Assembly: GCA_903958995.1 (NCBI GenBank)
Contig: CAJBVG010000266.1
Span: 1 to 12,144 of the forward strand
DNA: 12,144 nt
DNA from: an uncultured bacterium
GTDB lineage: Bacteria; Bacteroidota; Bacteroidia; Sphingobacteriales; Sphingobacteriaceae
Direction: 5' to 3'
The notes below the pieces were generated by a model, which worked only from the letters and a program-made list of their open reading frames with translations, ran no database searches and was not told where the DNA came from. The translations under genes and the position numbers were made by a program. Positions 1-7,523 of the stretch are shown here, piece after piece. Position 1 is the first letter of the stretch. Every line of letters begins with the position of its first letter.

Positions 1-1724
1 TAAACAGGCTCTGTCCACACACCTTTATTTGCGTAGGTAGAGTAAGCGCCCACCATCTCATATAAGCTTACATCGGGCGTCCCTAAGCATATAGAAGGGT
101 ATGCAGGGATATCACTAGTAATGCCCATTTTCTTGGCTACATTAACTACTGCTTGTGGTCCAACTTGCTTCATCATGTAAGCAGTAATTAAGTTTACCGA
201 ATTGGCTAAGCCCATACGTAAGGTCATCATACCACCTTCTTTCCCATCCGAATTCTTTGGCGACCAGTTATCAAAGTCTTCAAATACAATTGGCAAGTTT
301 GGTGCTTCAAAACAAGGAGACCATCCGTTATCCATTGCAACAGTATATACTAGTGGTTTAAATGTTGAACCAACTTGGCGTTTACCTGTTTTTACTTGAT
401 CGTATTTAAAGTAACGGTAATCTGGTCCTCCAACCCAAGCTTTTATCTGCCCAGAATGCGGGTCCATCGACATAAAACTAGAGCGTAGATACCATTTGTA
501 ATATTTAATAGAATCAAGAGGTGTCATGGTTGTATCTCGATCACCAGTCCATGAAAAAACCGTCATAGAAGTTGGGGTATTAAATGCAGTTTTAATTTCT
601 TCATCAGTGGCACCATCTTCTTTCATTAATTGAAAACGCTCGCTGCGTTTCATCGATTGACTAATAATGTCGGTATTTGTTCCCCAAGGACTACGACCTT
701 TCCAATGGTTATTAAATTCTTTTTGTAAATAAGTTAAATGTTCTTTGATTGCTTCTTCAGCATAGAGTTGCATTCGAGAATCAATAGTTGTATAAATTTT
801 TAAACCATCACGATATAAATCGTAAGGCTCCCCATCTGCCTTTTTATTTTCTTTACACCAATTCTGTAATTCTAATCGTAAGTATTCTCTAAAATAAGTA
901 GCTGTCCCTTGGTTGTGATCAGGACTTGTATAATGCATTTCTAATTCACTGCTACTAGCCTCTGATAATTCAGCTTCGGTAATGAAACCGTATTTTTCCA
1001 TTTGGTTAAGTACTACATTTCTACGTGCTTTAGCACGTTCTGCGTTACGTATTGGAGAATACACCGTAGTGCCTTTTAGAATACCTACTAGCATTGCTGC
1101 TTCTTGTACGTTAAGCTCTGAAGGAAGTTTGTTGAAATATGTTTTTGAAGCAGTTTTAATTCCGAAAGAATTATTTCCAAAATCAACAGTGTTAAAATAC
1201 ATGGTGATAATTTCTTCTTTTGTATAATTTCTTTCAATCTTAATTGCAGTTAGCCATTCTTTTAGTTTAATAATACCGATGTTAAAGATGGTTTGTTTTT
1301 TACGAGGGAATAAATTTTTTGCTAATTGTTGAGTAATTGTACTCGAACCACGCTTCTTTCCAATAACTGAATAAAGTGCAATGGCGAATGTTCCTTTTAA
1401 ATCAATTCCAGAATGTTCATAGAAGCGCACATCTTCAGTTGCAATTAATGCGTTAATTAAATTTGGAGATAAGTCTTTAAACTTAGCGTTTGAGCGGTTT
1501 TGAATATAATAAGAACCAAGTACTTGTGCGTCTGTAGAAATTACTTCCGAAGCTAAATTACTTTTAGGATTTTCGAGGTCTCTAAATGTTGGTAGTTCTC
1601 CGAATAATCCAAAACCAACCGAACTAATAATTAGCACAACGAATAACAACCCGCCTACACATATTTGCCAAAAGCGTTTATTGAAATATTTAGTTTCTTC
1701 TTTAGAAAGTGTTCCGTTACTCAT
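1..1724 (-). CDS. Class A penicillin-binding protein, PBP1A type (3' end outside window)
   Basis: Bifunctional peptidoglycan glycosyltransferase/transpeptidase anchored in the inner membrane; it polymerises lipid II and cross-links stem peptides. The first 574 codons are visible, starting at ATG 1724-1722, and no stop is reached before the left edge. A short cytoplasmic tail is followed by a membrane helix at about residues 19-42. The GT51 domain shows the EDxxFxxHxG motif around Glu97 and the RGSSTITQQLAKNLF motif at 125-139. The transpeptidase domain has SxxK in GSTFK (nucleophile Ser453, Lys456) and SxN as Ser509-Val-Asn511. The third KTG motif should lie beyond the window; the KTG at 446-448 is only part of the stretch leading into the SxxK motif. 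The start overlaps the end of the upstream sprE-like gene by 8 bases, so translation is probably coupled. Family assignment is firm. The exact paralogue is not, so no symbol is given. Confidence 0.95.
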   Translation of the reverse strand, partial: MSNGTLSKEETKYFNKRFWQICVGGLLFVVLIISSVGFGLFGELPTFRDLENPKSNLASEVISTDAQVLGSYYIQNRSNAKFKDLSPNLINALIATEDVRFYEHSGIDLKGTFAIALYSVIGKKRGSSTITQQLAKNLFPRKKQTIFNIGIIKLKEWLTAIKIERNYTKEEIITMYFNTVDFGNNSFGIKTASKTYFNKLPSELNVQEAAMLVGILKGTTVYSPIRNAERAKARRNVVLNQMEKYGFITEAELSEASSSELEMHYTSPDHNQGTATYFREYLRLELQNWCKENKKADGEPYDLYRDGLKIYTTIDSRMQLYAEEAIKEHLTYLQKEFNNHWKGRSPWGTNTDIISQSMKRSERFQLMKEDGATDEEIKTAFNTPTSMTVFSWTGDRDTTMTPLDSIKYYKWYLRSSFMSMDPHSGQIKAWVGGPDYRYFKYDQVKTGKRQVGSTFKPLVYTVAMDNGWSPCFEAPNLPIVFEDFDNWSPKNSDGKEGGMMTLRMGLANSVNLITAYMMKQVGPQAVVNVAKKMGITSDIPAYPSICLGTPDVSLYEMVGAYSTYANKGVWTEPV

Positions 1725-4332
1725 TACTTTGGTAATTAGCGTTGTAAAACTGAATGTATTGTTGTATTGCTTTCGTTTCTTTTAATGTTTTATAATTCTT
1801 TTCAGAAATATAAGAAACAACATAGGTGCCAGCCTTAAGTTTAATTACCTCAGTTAATTTATTGGTTAATGCAGTAATGTATTCTCTGGCAGCATTAGTA
1901 TCTTGGAATGGCGCCATGTAAATTACTTGATCATTCTCTCCGATTAAATCCGTTTGAATTTGAATTTTATTTAAAGAGAATTCCATGTTGTTAAATCGGA
2001 ACAAGTTTAATTTAGTTTCTCGTGTTGGAGCCATATCTAAACTAATCATCACATAATATTTTGCACGAGGGTCGATTTCAAATGTAATAGGGTCTTCTGC
2101 TTTTGCTTTAGTTAATTCAGGGTTTTTCTGCTCGGATAGTTTTCGTAAAATTTCTCTAGCTGTATTTGCTGCATCAGAAGAAGGGAATTTTTGAATTAAT
2201 TCGTTTAATGAAACTTCTAATTCATTTACTCCTTTTAATTTCTTTTGAGAGTAAGCCGACAACAAATAATATTTTGGCGCAATACTGGTGTATGTATATT
2301 GACTATCGATTCTAGGCTTAGCACTTAATACAGATGCATAGTTTGAATTTAAATAGGCATCGTATAAATTATCATAAAATTCCTGCGCAGCTTTATCTAC
2401 GGCTTTTGATTCTGAAACATAAGATGGATCGAGAACCACTTTCGCCATAATCGAATTTGGATACTCATTCAATAATTTATTTTTAAAATATTCTGCTTGT
2501 TGTTTATTGTTGATTTGATTGTTTAAACGATACAGATTAAAATAAATTTCCGGAGCATATTTATTTCCCGGAAAACGAGTTATGCAAGTTTGATATGCTT
2601 TAATAGATTCATTTGTATTGATAATTTCCTCGCGGTAGAATTGTCCAATGTTAAAATAGGCCTTTACCATTTTGTCAGTTGAAGATACTCTTGCTGCTTC
2701 TGTTGTAGGAATATTTGCTAAATATCTTCGTTTGATAGATTCGTCATCATTTTTGCCACTCGCACTATTGTTTGCAATTTCATTTCCAGTTTCACCATTC
2801 GCCAGAGCACTCATACTTGCAAAGCTTTCTTTGTTTGCTCTTCTCCAATTATCTTCAAGAGTTCTTCTCCCGAATTTTTTAGTGAAGTCTGCATTTCCAG
2901 AAGCAATAGCATTTTGATTGTAAAAGTACCAGGTGCTTCCACTAGCTCCTGCAGTTGGTTTGCCGCCAGCTGAAGACTCGTTTACTCTTGCTAAATTATT
3001 AAGAGCCTGTTCTGCATTTCTGCGTATCTCTTCTTCTTGACGAAGTTTTTCTTCTTTCTCTTTTTTTACAATTCCTTCAACGAAAGCTATAAGGTCCTTT
3101 TCAGGCATTTTAGCTAGTCGTTGCAAACTATCTTCTCGGTTGATTATTTTTAAATTATCAACGAGCTTACTTAAGCTTATCTTACGTTTATTAGCAAGTT
3201 CGAAATCTGGGTGAGTCTTCGCTAAAAATGTACTTGCACTATCATAGTATATTTGTGCAGGTTCATAATTTTCATCAACATAAAATATATTGGCAAGTTT
3301 TAAAAACGCTTTGCCTTTTTGCGATAAATTTTGAACGCTTGATGATGCAGATAATTGAAAAGATTGGATAGCTTTTCTTTCATCGCTTGCTTTCTCATAA
3401 ATTAACCCTAAAGAATAATAAAGTTGATCGCGATACTCTATATTTTTAGCATCACTCAACATTTTTATTAATTCTTTTTCTAAACTTTTTCGATTGCCAG
3501 CTGATGATGTTTGTACTAAACGTGCTGAGTTGATTTTTGAATTAAAGGCTAACTCATATGGTGGGTTTAATTTTAATACTTGTTGATAGCGAATACCAGC
3601 TTTATCATCTTCTTCTATTTTCTCGTATAACTGAGCAATGATATAAGTATACCTAGCACGTATAGATTTTTTCTTTTGTACTTGAACTGATTTTTCTAAA
3701 TATTCAATTGCCTTGGTATAATTTTTCTTATCGACATGATACCACGCAATTACAGCGAAGAGCTCAGATATATTTTTCTTAGGGAATGTTTCACTGGCTA
3801 AAGCCACATTTATAACCGATTCTGCTTGGTTAAACTTTTTTAGCATGATGTATGATTTTATCAACCATATGTATGCTACATCTGCGGGTCCGCTTCCTTT
3901 ATACCTTCCTGCTATAAATTGAAAAGTTTCAGCAGCTGTGAAATAATCTTTTTTATAAAAGTATGAACGACCAATTTCAAAATAACAATCATCAATCCAT
4001 TTGCTACGCTCATGACGTTGAATAACGAGCGATGCTTTTTTAATGGCATCATCTAAAGCTTGGTTCCCAGTTTTCTTTGTATTACTGGCAGCATCTTCAT
4101 CTCGTACTAATTTAAATATTGGCAATAGCTCATCATATTTATCTTGAAATGCTTTATCAGCTTGCAATTCTGTATTATCTACACGTTGTTTTGCATTGAA
4201 ATATCCGTTATAATGTGCAGTAACGTCGTGGAATGTCCTTTTTACAATTCCATATCGGCTAGACTTACATGATGATAGCAATGTAATCCCAATAATACTG
4301 ATGTATATGATGTTTTTAGATAATTGTCTCAA
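1717..4332 (-). CDS. sprE: SprE/PorW-like TPR lipoprotein (type IX secretion / gliding)
   Basis: An 871-residue lipoprotein with a signal peptide and lipobox LSSC (lipidated Cys22). Several TPR-like helical repeats lie at about residues 110-390 and 555-735. A charged Lys/Glu coiled segment (about 420-445) is followed by Ser/Gly/Asn-rich linkers, which flank a conserved-looking block with WYFYN at 468-472 and GRRTLEDNWRR at 488-498. The C-terminal part (about 750-865) looks like a SPOR-like alpha/beta tail. The length, the N-terminal FHDVTAHYNGYFNA block (34-47) and the WYFYN block match what I recall of the SprE/PorW family, outer-membrane lipoproteins needed for type IX secretion and gliding. 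No acidic surface-export signal follows Cys22, so a periplasm-facing location is likely. The start is TTG: in-frame TAA TAA lies just upstream, and a later start would destroy the signal peptide. It shares an operon with the PBP1A gene. The TPR lipoprotein call is firm; the SprE name is strong but by recall only. Confidence 0.85.
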   Translation of the reverse strand: MRQLSKNIIYISIIGITLLSSCKSSRYGIVKRTFHDVTAHYNGYFNAKQRVDNTELQADKAFQDKYDELLPIFKLVRDEDAASNTKKTGNQALDDAIKKASLVIQRHERSKWIDDCYFEIGRSYFYKKDYFTAAETFQFIAGRYKGSGPADVAYIWLIKSYIMLKKFNQAESVINVALASETFPKKNISELFAVIAWYHVDKKNYTKAIEYLEKSVQVQKKKSIRARYTYIIAQLYEKIEEDDKAGIRYQQVLKLNPPYELAFNSKINSARLVQTSSAGNRKSLEKELIKMLSDAKNIEYRDQLYYSLGLIYEKASDERKAIQSFQLSASSSVQNLSQKGKAFLKLANIFYVDENYEPAQIYYDSASTFLAKTHPDFELANKRKISLSKLVDNLKIINREDSLQRLAKMPEKDLIAFVEGIVKKEKEEKLRQEEEIRRNAEQALNNLARVNESSAGGKPTAGASGSTWYFYNQNAIASGNADFTKKFGRRTLEDNWRRANKESFASMSALANGETGNEIANNSASGKNDDESIKRRYLANIPTTEAARVSSTDKMVKAYFNIGQFYREEIINTNESIKAYQTCITRFPGNKYAPEIYFNLYRLNNQINNKQQAEYFKNKLLNEYPNSIMAKVVLDPSYVSESKAVDKAAQEFYDNLYDAYLNSNYASVLSAKPRIDSQYTYTSIAPKYYLLSAYSQKKLKGVNELEVSLNELIQKFPSSDAANTAREILRKLSEQKNPELTKAKAEDPITFEIDPRAKYYVMISLDMAPTRETKLNLFRFNNMEFSLNKIQIQTDLIGENDQVIYMAPFQDTNAAREYITALTNKLTEVIKLKAGTYVVSYISEKNYKTLKETKAIQQYIQFYNANYQSNE

Positions 4333-4364
4333 CGTCGTTTTTTATTATAATAACTTAAGGATTA

Positions 4365-4372
4365 CAAATTTA
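4365..4372 (-). promoter_or_regulatory. Bacteroidota -7 promoter box for sprE-PBP1A unit
   Basis: Read on the minus strand this is TAAATTTG, a perfect match to the TAnnTTTG -7 element used by the Bacteroidota housekeeping sigma factor. It lies in the divergent intergenic region, 32 bases before the TTG start of the sprE-like gene, which predicts a short leader of roughly 25 bases. A clear -33 TTTG at the usual spacing is not evident; the nearest TTTTG is about 25 bases upstream. The call rests on the -7 box and its position. In such AT-rich DNA a chance match is possible. Confidence 0.45.
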
Positions 4373-4451
4373 TTTTATTTAATGATATTCTGTAAAACAA
4401 AACACGATAAAGCACAATTCGATAAAAATGGCTTAATTTGCAATCTAAGCG

Positions 4452-5321
4452 ATGGCAACTAAAAAGCAAAAATTATTAGATCGACTAAAAAACAAGTATA
4501 AGCTTGTTATTTTAAACGACGAGACTTTTGAAGAAAAAGCATCATTTACACTAAACCGATTGAATGTGTTCATTTTAGGGAGTGTATTGTTGGTTATTTG
4601 GATTGGGATTGTTACGTCTATTTTGATTTTTACACCATTAAAAGAGTATATCCCAGGATACGCTGATGTTTCTTTGCGTCGAGATATTTCTGAAATGTCT
4701 CTTAAAGTGGATTCATTACAGGATTTTATTGATGCGAACAATAAATATATCGAGAACATCAATAATGTTATTAATGGAACTGTAGGAACGAAAGACACCA
4801 TTAATAAGAACAGTAAGCCAACATTAAAGGATACTACCTTTAGAATTGGGTCTAAACCTGAAGAAGATTCTTTATTACGATTAATGATTGAGGATCAAAA
4901 CCAATATGGTTTTGCGATTAAAGAAAGCAATGTAAAGCCAAGTGGAATAGCTGGTTATGCTTTTTTTACACCTGTTAAAGGAATTATTACTCAAGGGTAT
5001 AATCCACGCAAAGGGCATTATGGTATTGATATAGCAGCAACAAAAGGGCTGCCAATTAAGGTGGCATTAGAAGGAAGTGTTGTATTTGCAGGTTGGACTT
5101 CTGATGCTGGATATGTTGTTGTAATTCAACATAGTAACGATTTGGTGTCGATGTACAAGCATTGCTCTGTAGTATTGAAAAAAGTTGGTAACTTTGTTCG
5201 TTCAGGGGAGCCGATAGCTATTGTGGGCGACACTGGTGAGTTTAGTACAGGGCCACATCTTCATTTTGAACTTTGGTTTAAAGGAAATGCTGTAAACCCT
5301 ATAGATTACATTAATTTTTAA
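4452..5321 (+). CDS. Membrane-anchored M23 (LytM-type) metallopeptidase
   Basis: A 289-residue bitopic inner-membrane protein with a periplasmic zinc endopeptidase domain that probably cleaves peptidoglycan cross-links. A basic cytoplasmic tail precedes a single membrane helix at about residues 38-61. A short helical/coiled spacer (about 73-110) and a linker follow, and the M23 domain spans about 170-285. All catalytic positions are present: HxxxD (His189, Asp193), His237 in YKHC, and HxH (His269, His271) in GPHLHFEL. It should therefore be an active enzyme, not a degenerate LytM activator of the EnvC/NlpD kind. It ends 3 bases before the bactofilin gene. M23 peptidases paired with bactofilins are known from cell-shape systems such as Helicobacter CcmA/Csd1 and Hyphomonas BacA/LmdC, so a shape or local wall-remodelling role is inferred. 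No Shine-Dalgarno is evident. Confidence 0.93.
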   Translation: MATKKQKLLDRLKNKYKLVILNDETFEEKASFTLNRLNVFILGSVLLVIWIGIVTSILIFTPLKEYIPGYADVSLRRDISEMSLKVDSLQDFIDANNKYIENINNVINGTVGTKDTINKNSKPTLKDTTFRIGSKPEEDSLLRLMIEDQNQYGFAIKESNVKPSGIAGYAFFTPVKGIITQGYNPRKGHYGIDIAATKGLPIKVALEGSVVFAGWTSDAGYVVVIQHSNDLVSMYKHCSVVLKKVGNFVRSGEPIAIVGDTGEFSTGPHLHFELWFKGNAVNPIDYINF

Positions 5322-5324
5322 GTC

Positions 5325-5753
5325 ATGTTTGAGAAAAAGGAGCATAATACAACCAAGGATAACGAATTAAACGGTTCAATTAATTTGATTGGGCAAGGAA
5401 CTATGATTACCGGTGACTTATCGTGCAAGGGTGACATCCGTATTGATGGAGAAATTATTGGAAATGTAATTTCTAAAGCTAAAGTGGTAATTGGAACAAC
5501 TGGTAAAGTAATTGGAGATGTTATTGGCTCTAATGCCGATATCAGCGGACAATTGAAAGGTGATTTAACAGTTACTGATACTATATTTTTAAAGTCTACC
5601 GCCTTAATTGAAGGCGACATGGTAACAAATAAACTCATTGTAGAGTCTGGTGCCATCTTCTCTGGTAATTGTAATATGGGTATATCTTCAGAAAAGGGAT
5701 ATTCATCAAAGTCAAAAACAGAGAAATCTTTCAAAGCAATTGAAGAAAACTAA
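5325..5753 (+). CDS. Bactofilin (polymer-forming cytoskeletal protein)
   Basis: A 142-residue protein with a central bactofilin domain at about residues 19-118, built from short repeating beta-helix rungs rich in Gly, Ile, Val and Asp (for example GDLSCKGDIRIDGEIIGNV at 30-48). Flexible charged tails flank it at both ends. Bactofilins polymerise without nucleotide into non-polar filaments, often at the inner face of the membrane. There is no signal peptide or membrane segment. The upstream neighbour is a membrane M23 peptidase, so the filament probably positions that enzyme. The gene starts 3 bases after the M23 stop and its own TAA directly abuts the TTG start of the next gene in the same frame. 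Length is typical of small bactofilins. The family call is firm; the specific cellular role is inferred from context. Confidence 0.92.
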   Translation: MFEKKEHNTTKDNELNGSINLIGQGTMITGDLSCKGDIRIDGEIIGNVISKAKVVIGTTGKVIGDVIGSNADISGQLKGDLTVTDTIFLKSTALIEGDMVTNKLIVESGAIFSGNCNMGISSEKGYSSKSKTEKSFKAIEEN

Positions 5754-5939
5754 TTGAACAATTACATCAAATATGCTGGAATGGGGTTCCAAATGCTGGT
5801 AATTATCGGCGGATTAACCTATTTGGGTCATTATTTAGATGGAAAGTGGAGTTTTGCTACACCATGGATGACCATTTCGTTGGCATTATTTGGTATTGTT
5901 GCATCTACCTATCAAATTATCAAACAGCTTACCAAATAA
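5754..5939 (+). CDS. atpZ: AtpZ/AtpI-family small membrane protein
   Basis: A 61-residue protein with two predicted membrane helices (about residues 10-28 and 36-56) joined by a short loop containing GHYLDGKW. This is the layout of AtpZ, which precedes ATP synthase genes in many bacteria and is linked to Mg2+ supply or assembly of the c-ring. The start is unusual: TTG at 5754 follows the TAA of the bactofilin gene with no base between, and both genes are in the same frame. The first in-frame ATG (5781) would remove the conserved-looking NYIKYAG segment before helix 1, so TTG is preferred. Translation probably depends on ribosomes terminating on the bactofilin gene. The gene ends 8 bases before the next one. 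The family call is well supported by length, topology and place; the function is by family. Confidence 0.82.
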   Translation: MNNYIKYAGMGFQMLVIIGGLTYLGHYLDGKWSFATPWMTISLALFGIVASTYQIIKQLTK

Positions 5940-5947
5940 ATCCGAAG

Positions 5948-6331
5948 ATGAGTTTAATTAGGTTTTTATTGTGGAGCGCATTTATTGCTTTAATACTCTT
6001 TTCTTTTGGCGAAATAATAGAGAATATTCTTCATAAAGTAATATTTATCGATGCCTATCCGATGTTTATTCTCTTCTTTTTTTTCATAACGATGCTATCT
6101 TATTTGATTTGTGCTTTTGGATTAAAAAAAAGTGCAGATAGTTCAGTTTTTATTATGCTGGGATCAGTGGTCGTAAAACTGCTTTTAAGCATGGTATTCG
6201 CACTTATTTTTATTTACGGAAATCGATTTGATAAGATTGGATTTTTAATCAGTTTTTTCCTTCCATATTTTGTGTATTCGGGCTTTGAAATTTATTCGTT
6301 AATGTATAACTTGCGCGCTCTTAAAAAATAA
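5948..6331 (+). CDS. Four-helix membrane protein, AtpI-like (ATP synthase cluster)
   Basis: A 127-residue, strongly hydrophobic protein with four predicted membrane helices (about residues 5-24, 36-58, 66-90 and 97-118) and a basic C-terminus. The ATG at 5948 is chosen because a longer in-frame reading would start inside atpZ and add 34 residues that simply read the atpZ helix region out of frame. Its place between atpZ and atpB corresponds to AtpI (subunit i), which also has four helices and is implicated in assembling the c-ring and Fo. Similarity to proteobacterial AtpI cannot be judged by eye, so 'AtpI-like' rests on position and topology. It is separated by 8 bases from atpZ and 16 from atpB, in a clear operon arrangement. 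Confidence 0.72.
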   Translation: MSLIRFLLWSAFIALILFSFGEIIENILHKVIFIDAYPMFILFFFFITMLSYLICAFGLKKSADSSVFIMLGSVVVKLLLSMVFALIFIYGNRFDKIGFLISFFLPYFVYSGFEIYSLMYNLRALKK

Positions 6332-6347
6332 AAAAATCTCAAAATAG

Positions 6348-7490
6348 ATGCGCAGAAGTGGCTTTTTTACCAAAAAACTGAATTCATTTTTAATGTTTTC
6401 TGCTATTTTATGTTTTTCATACCTTCCAAGTTTCAGTAATGAGGTAGAAAAACATGAAGTAAATCATACAGAAAATGCAGATACAGCAGCTATATCTCAT
6501 GCAAGTTCAAACACTGATTCTTCTCATGCTGAACATGGTGAAGAAAAGTTCAATGCTTCAGAATTAATTTTAGAGCATATTGCTGATAGTCACGATTGGC
6601 ATTTATGGGGAAATACATCAATACATTTACCAATTCTATTATATACCGATAAAGGTTTTGAGTGCTTCTCATCAGGGAAGTTTAACCATGGACACGATAA
6701 GGTTGCGGGTAAACATTACACTTATGCTATTGAGCATGAACACATTGAAATTGTTGGTGAAAATGGTGAAGTGAATGAAGAAGCAACAAAATCAATGATC
6801 GACATCTCTATTACAAAAAACGTAATGTCGATGTTTATATCAATGGTATTATTGTTATTAATCTTTACTTCAGTAGCATCATCATATAAAAAGAGAGAAG
6901 GGAAAGCACCAAAAGGCTTCCAATCCTTAATTGAGCCAATCATCATTTTTGTTAGAGATGATATTGCTAAACCGAACTTAGGATACAAATATGCGAGGTT
7001 CATGCCTTTCTTATTAACGATATTTTTCTTCATCTGGATTAACAACATGATTGGTTTAGTGCCATTCTTCCCAGGAGGAGCTAACTTAACAGGTAATATC
7101 GCCTTTACGGTAGTTATGGGTGTTATTACATTCTTTGTAACCAACATCAACGGAAATAAGTCATATTGGAAGCACATCTTTTTACCTGATGTTCCATGGT
7201 GGTTATATCCGATTATGATTCCGGTAGAGATTATTGGGGTATTATCGAAGCCATTTGCATTGATTGTCCGTTTATTCGCGAACATCACTGCAGGCCATAT
7301 TATTGTGTTGAGTTTAATTTGTTTAATCTTCATTTTCAAAACCATTATGATTGCACCGGTTTCGGTTGGATTTGTATTGTTTATGGATGTATTGGAGATG
7401 TTAGTAGCATTTTTACAGGCCTTCATTTTTACAATGTTAACAGCATTGTTTATCGGGACAGCAGTTGCTGAACCACATGGAGATCATTAA
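6348..7490 (+). CDS. atpB: ATP synthase Fo subunit a
   Basis: A 380-residue proton-channel subunit, longer than the roughly 270 residues of E. coli subunit a because of an N-terminal extension. Residues 1-30 look like a cleavable signal peptide. Residues 31-150 form a predicted periplasmic region with 14 histidines between 36 and 132. The membrane core follows (helices from about 160). The essential arginine is Arg308 in VRLFANITAGH, and Gln357 in FLQAF matches E. coli Gln252. The polar pair that is Glu219/His245 in E. coli is reversed here (His317, Glu350), a natural swap also seen in other lineages. Together with subunit c it forms the two half-channels that drive ring rotation. It begins 16 bases after the AtpI-like gene and is followed by atpE after 33 bases. 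Confidence 0.97.
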   Translation: MRRSGFFTKKLNSFLMFSAILCFSYLPSFSNEVEKHEVNHTENADTAAISHASSNTDSSHAEHGEEKFNASELILEHIADSHDWHLWGNTSIHLPILLYTDKGFECFSSGKFNHGHDKVAGKHYTYAIEHEHIEIVGENGEVNEEATKSMIDISITKNVMSMFISMVLLLLIFTSVASSYKKREGKAPKGFQSLIEPIIIFVRDDIAKPNLGYKYARFMPFLLTIFFFIWINNMIGLVPFFPGGANLTGNIAFTVVMGVITFFVTNINGNKSYWKHIFLPDVPWWLYPIMIPVEIIGVLSKPFALIVRLFANITAGHIIVLSLICLIFIFKTIMIAPVSVGFVLFMDVLEMLVAFLQAFIFTMLTALFIGTAVAEPHGDH

Positions 7491-7523
7491 TAGGAATTAA
7501 TTTTTAACTTAAAATAAAATAAA

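Noticed and set aside
381..389. KTG motif in PBP1A at residues 446-448
   Set aside because: It precedes the SxxK serine, whereas the real third transpeptidase motif must follow SxN and therefore lies outside the window.
202..1227. Plus-strand open frames at 202-399 and 982-1227
   Set aside because: Both are antisense to the PBP1A coding region, whose catalytic motifs show the minus strand is the real coding strand.
4405..4426. Direct repeat CGATAAA at 4405-4411 and 4420-4426, possible operator
   Set aside because: A seven-base AT-rich repeat in AT-rich intergenic DNA is expected by chance and nothing else supports a binding site.
4433..4440. TTAATTTG as a possible -7 promoter box for the M23-bactofilin-atp genes
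   Set aside because: It has one mismatch to TAnnTTTG, ends only 11 bases before the ATG, and has no -33 element in place. The promoter of this unit remains unidentified.
4445..4801. A 118-codon minus-strand open frame overlapping the M23 gene start
   Set aside because: It is antisense to the M23 peptidase, shows no domain, and would block the divergent promoter arrangement.
6722..7426. A 234-codon open frame on the minus strand opposite atpB
   Set aside because: It lies wholly antisense to a well-supported atpB reading frame and encodes a Asn/Ile/Thr-rich chain with no recognisable domain. It is a by-product of codon bias.
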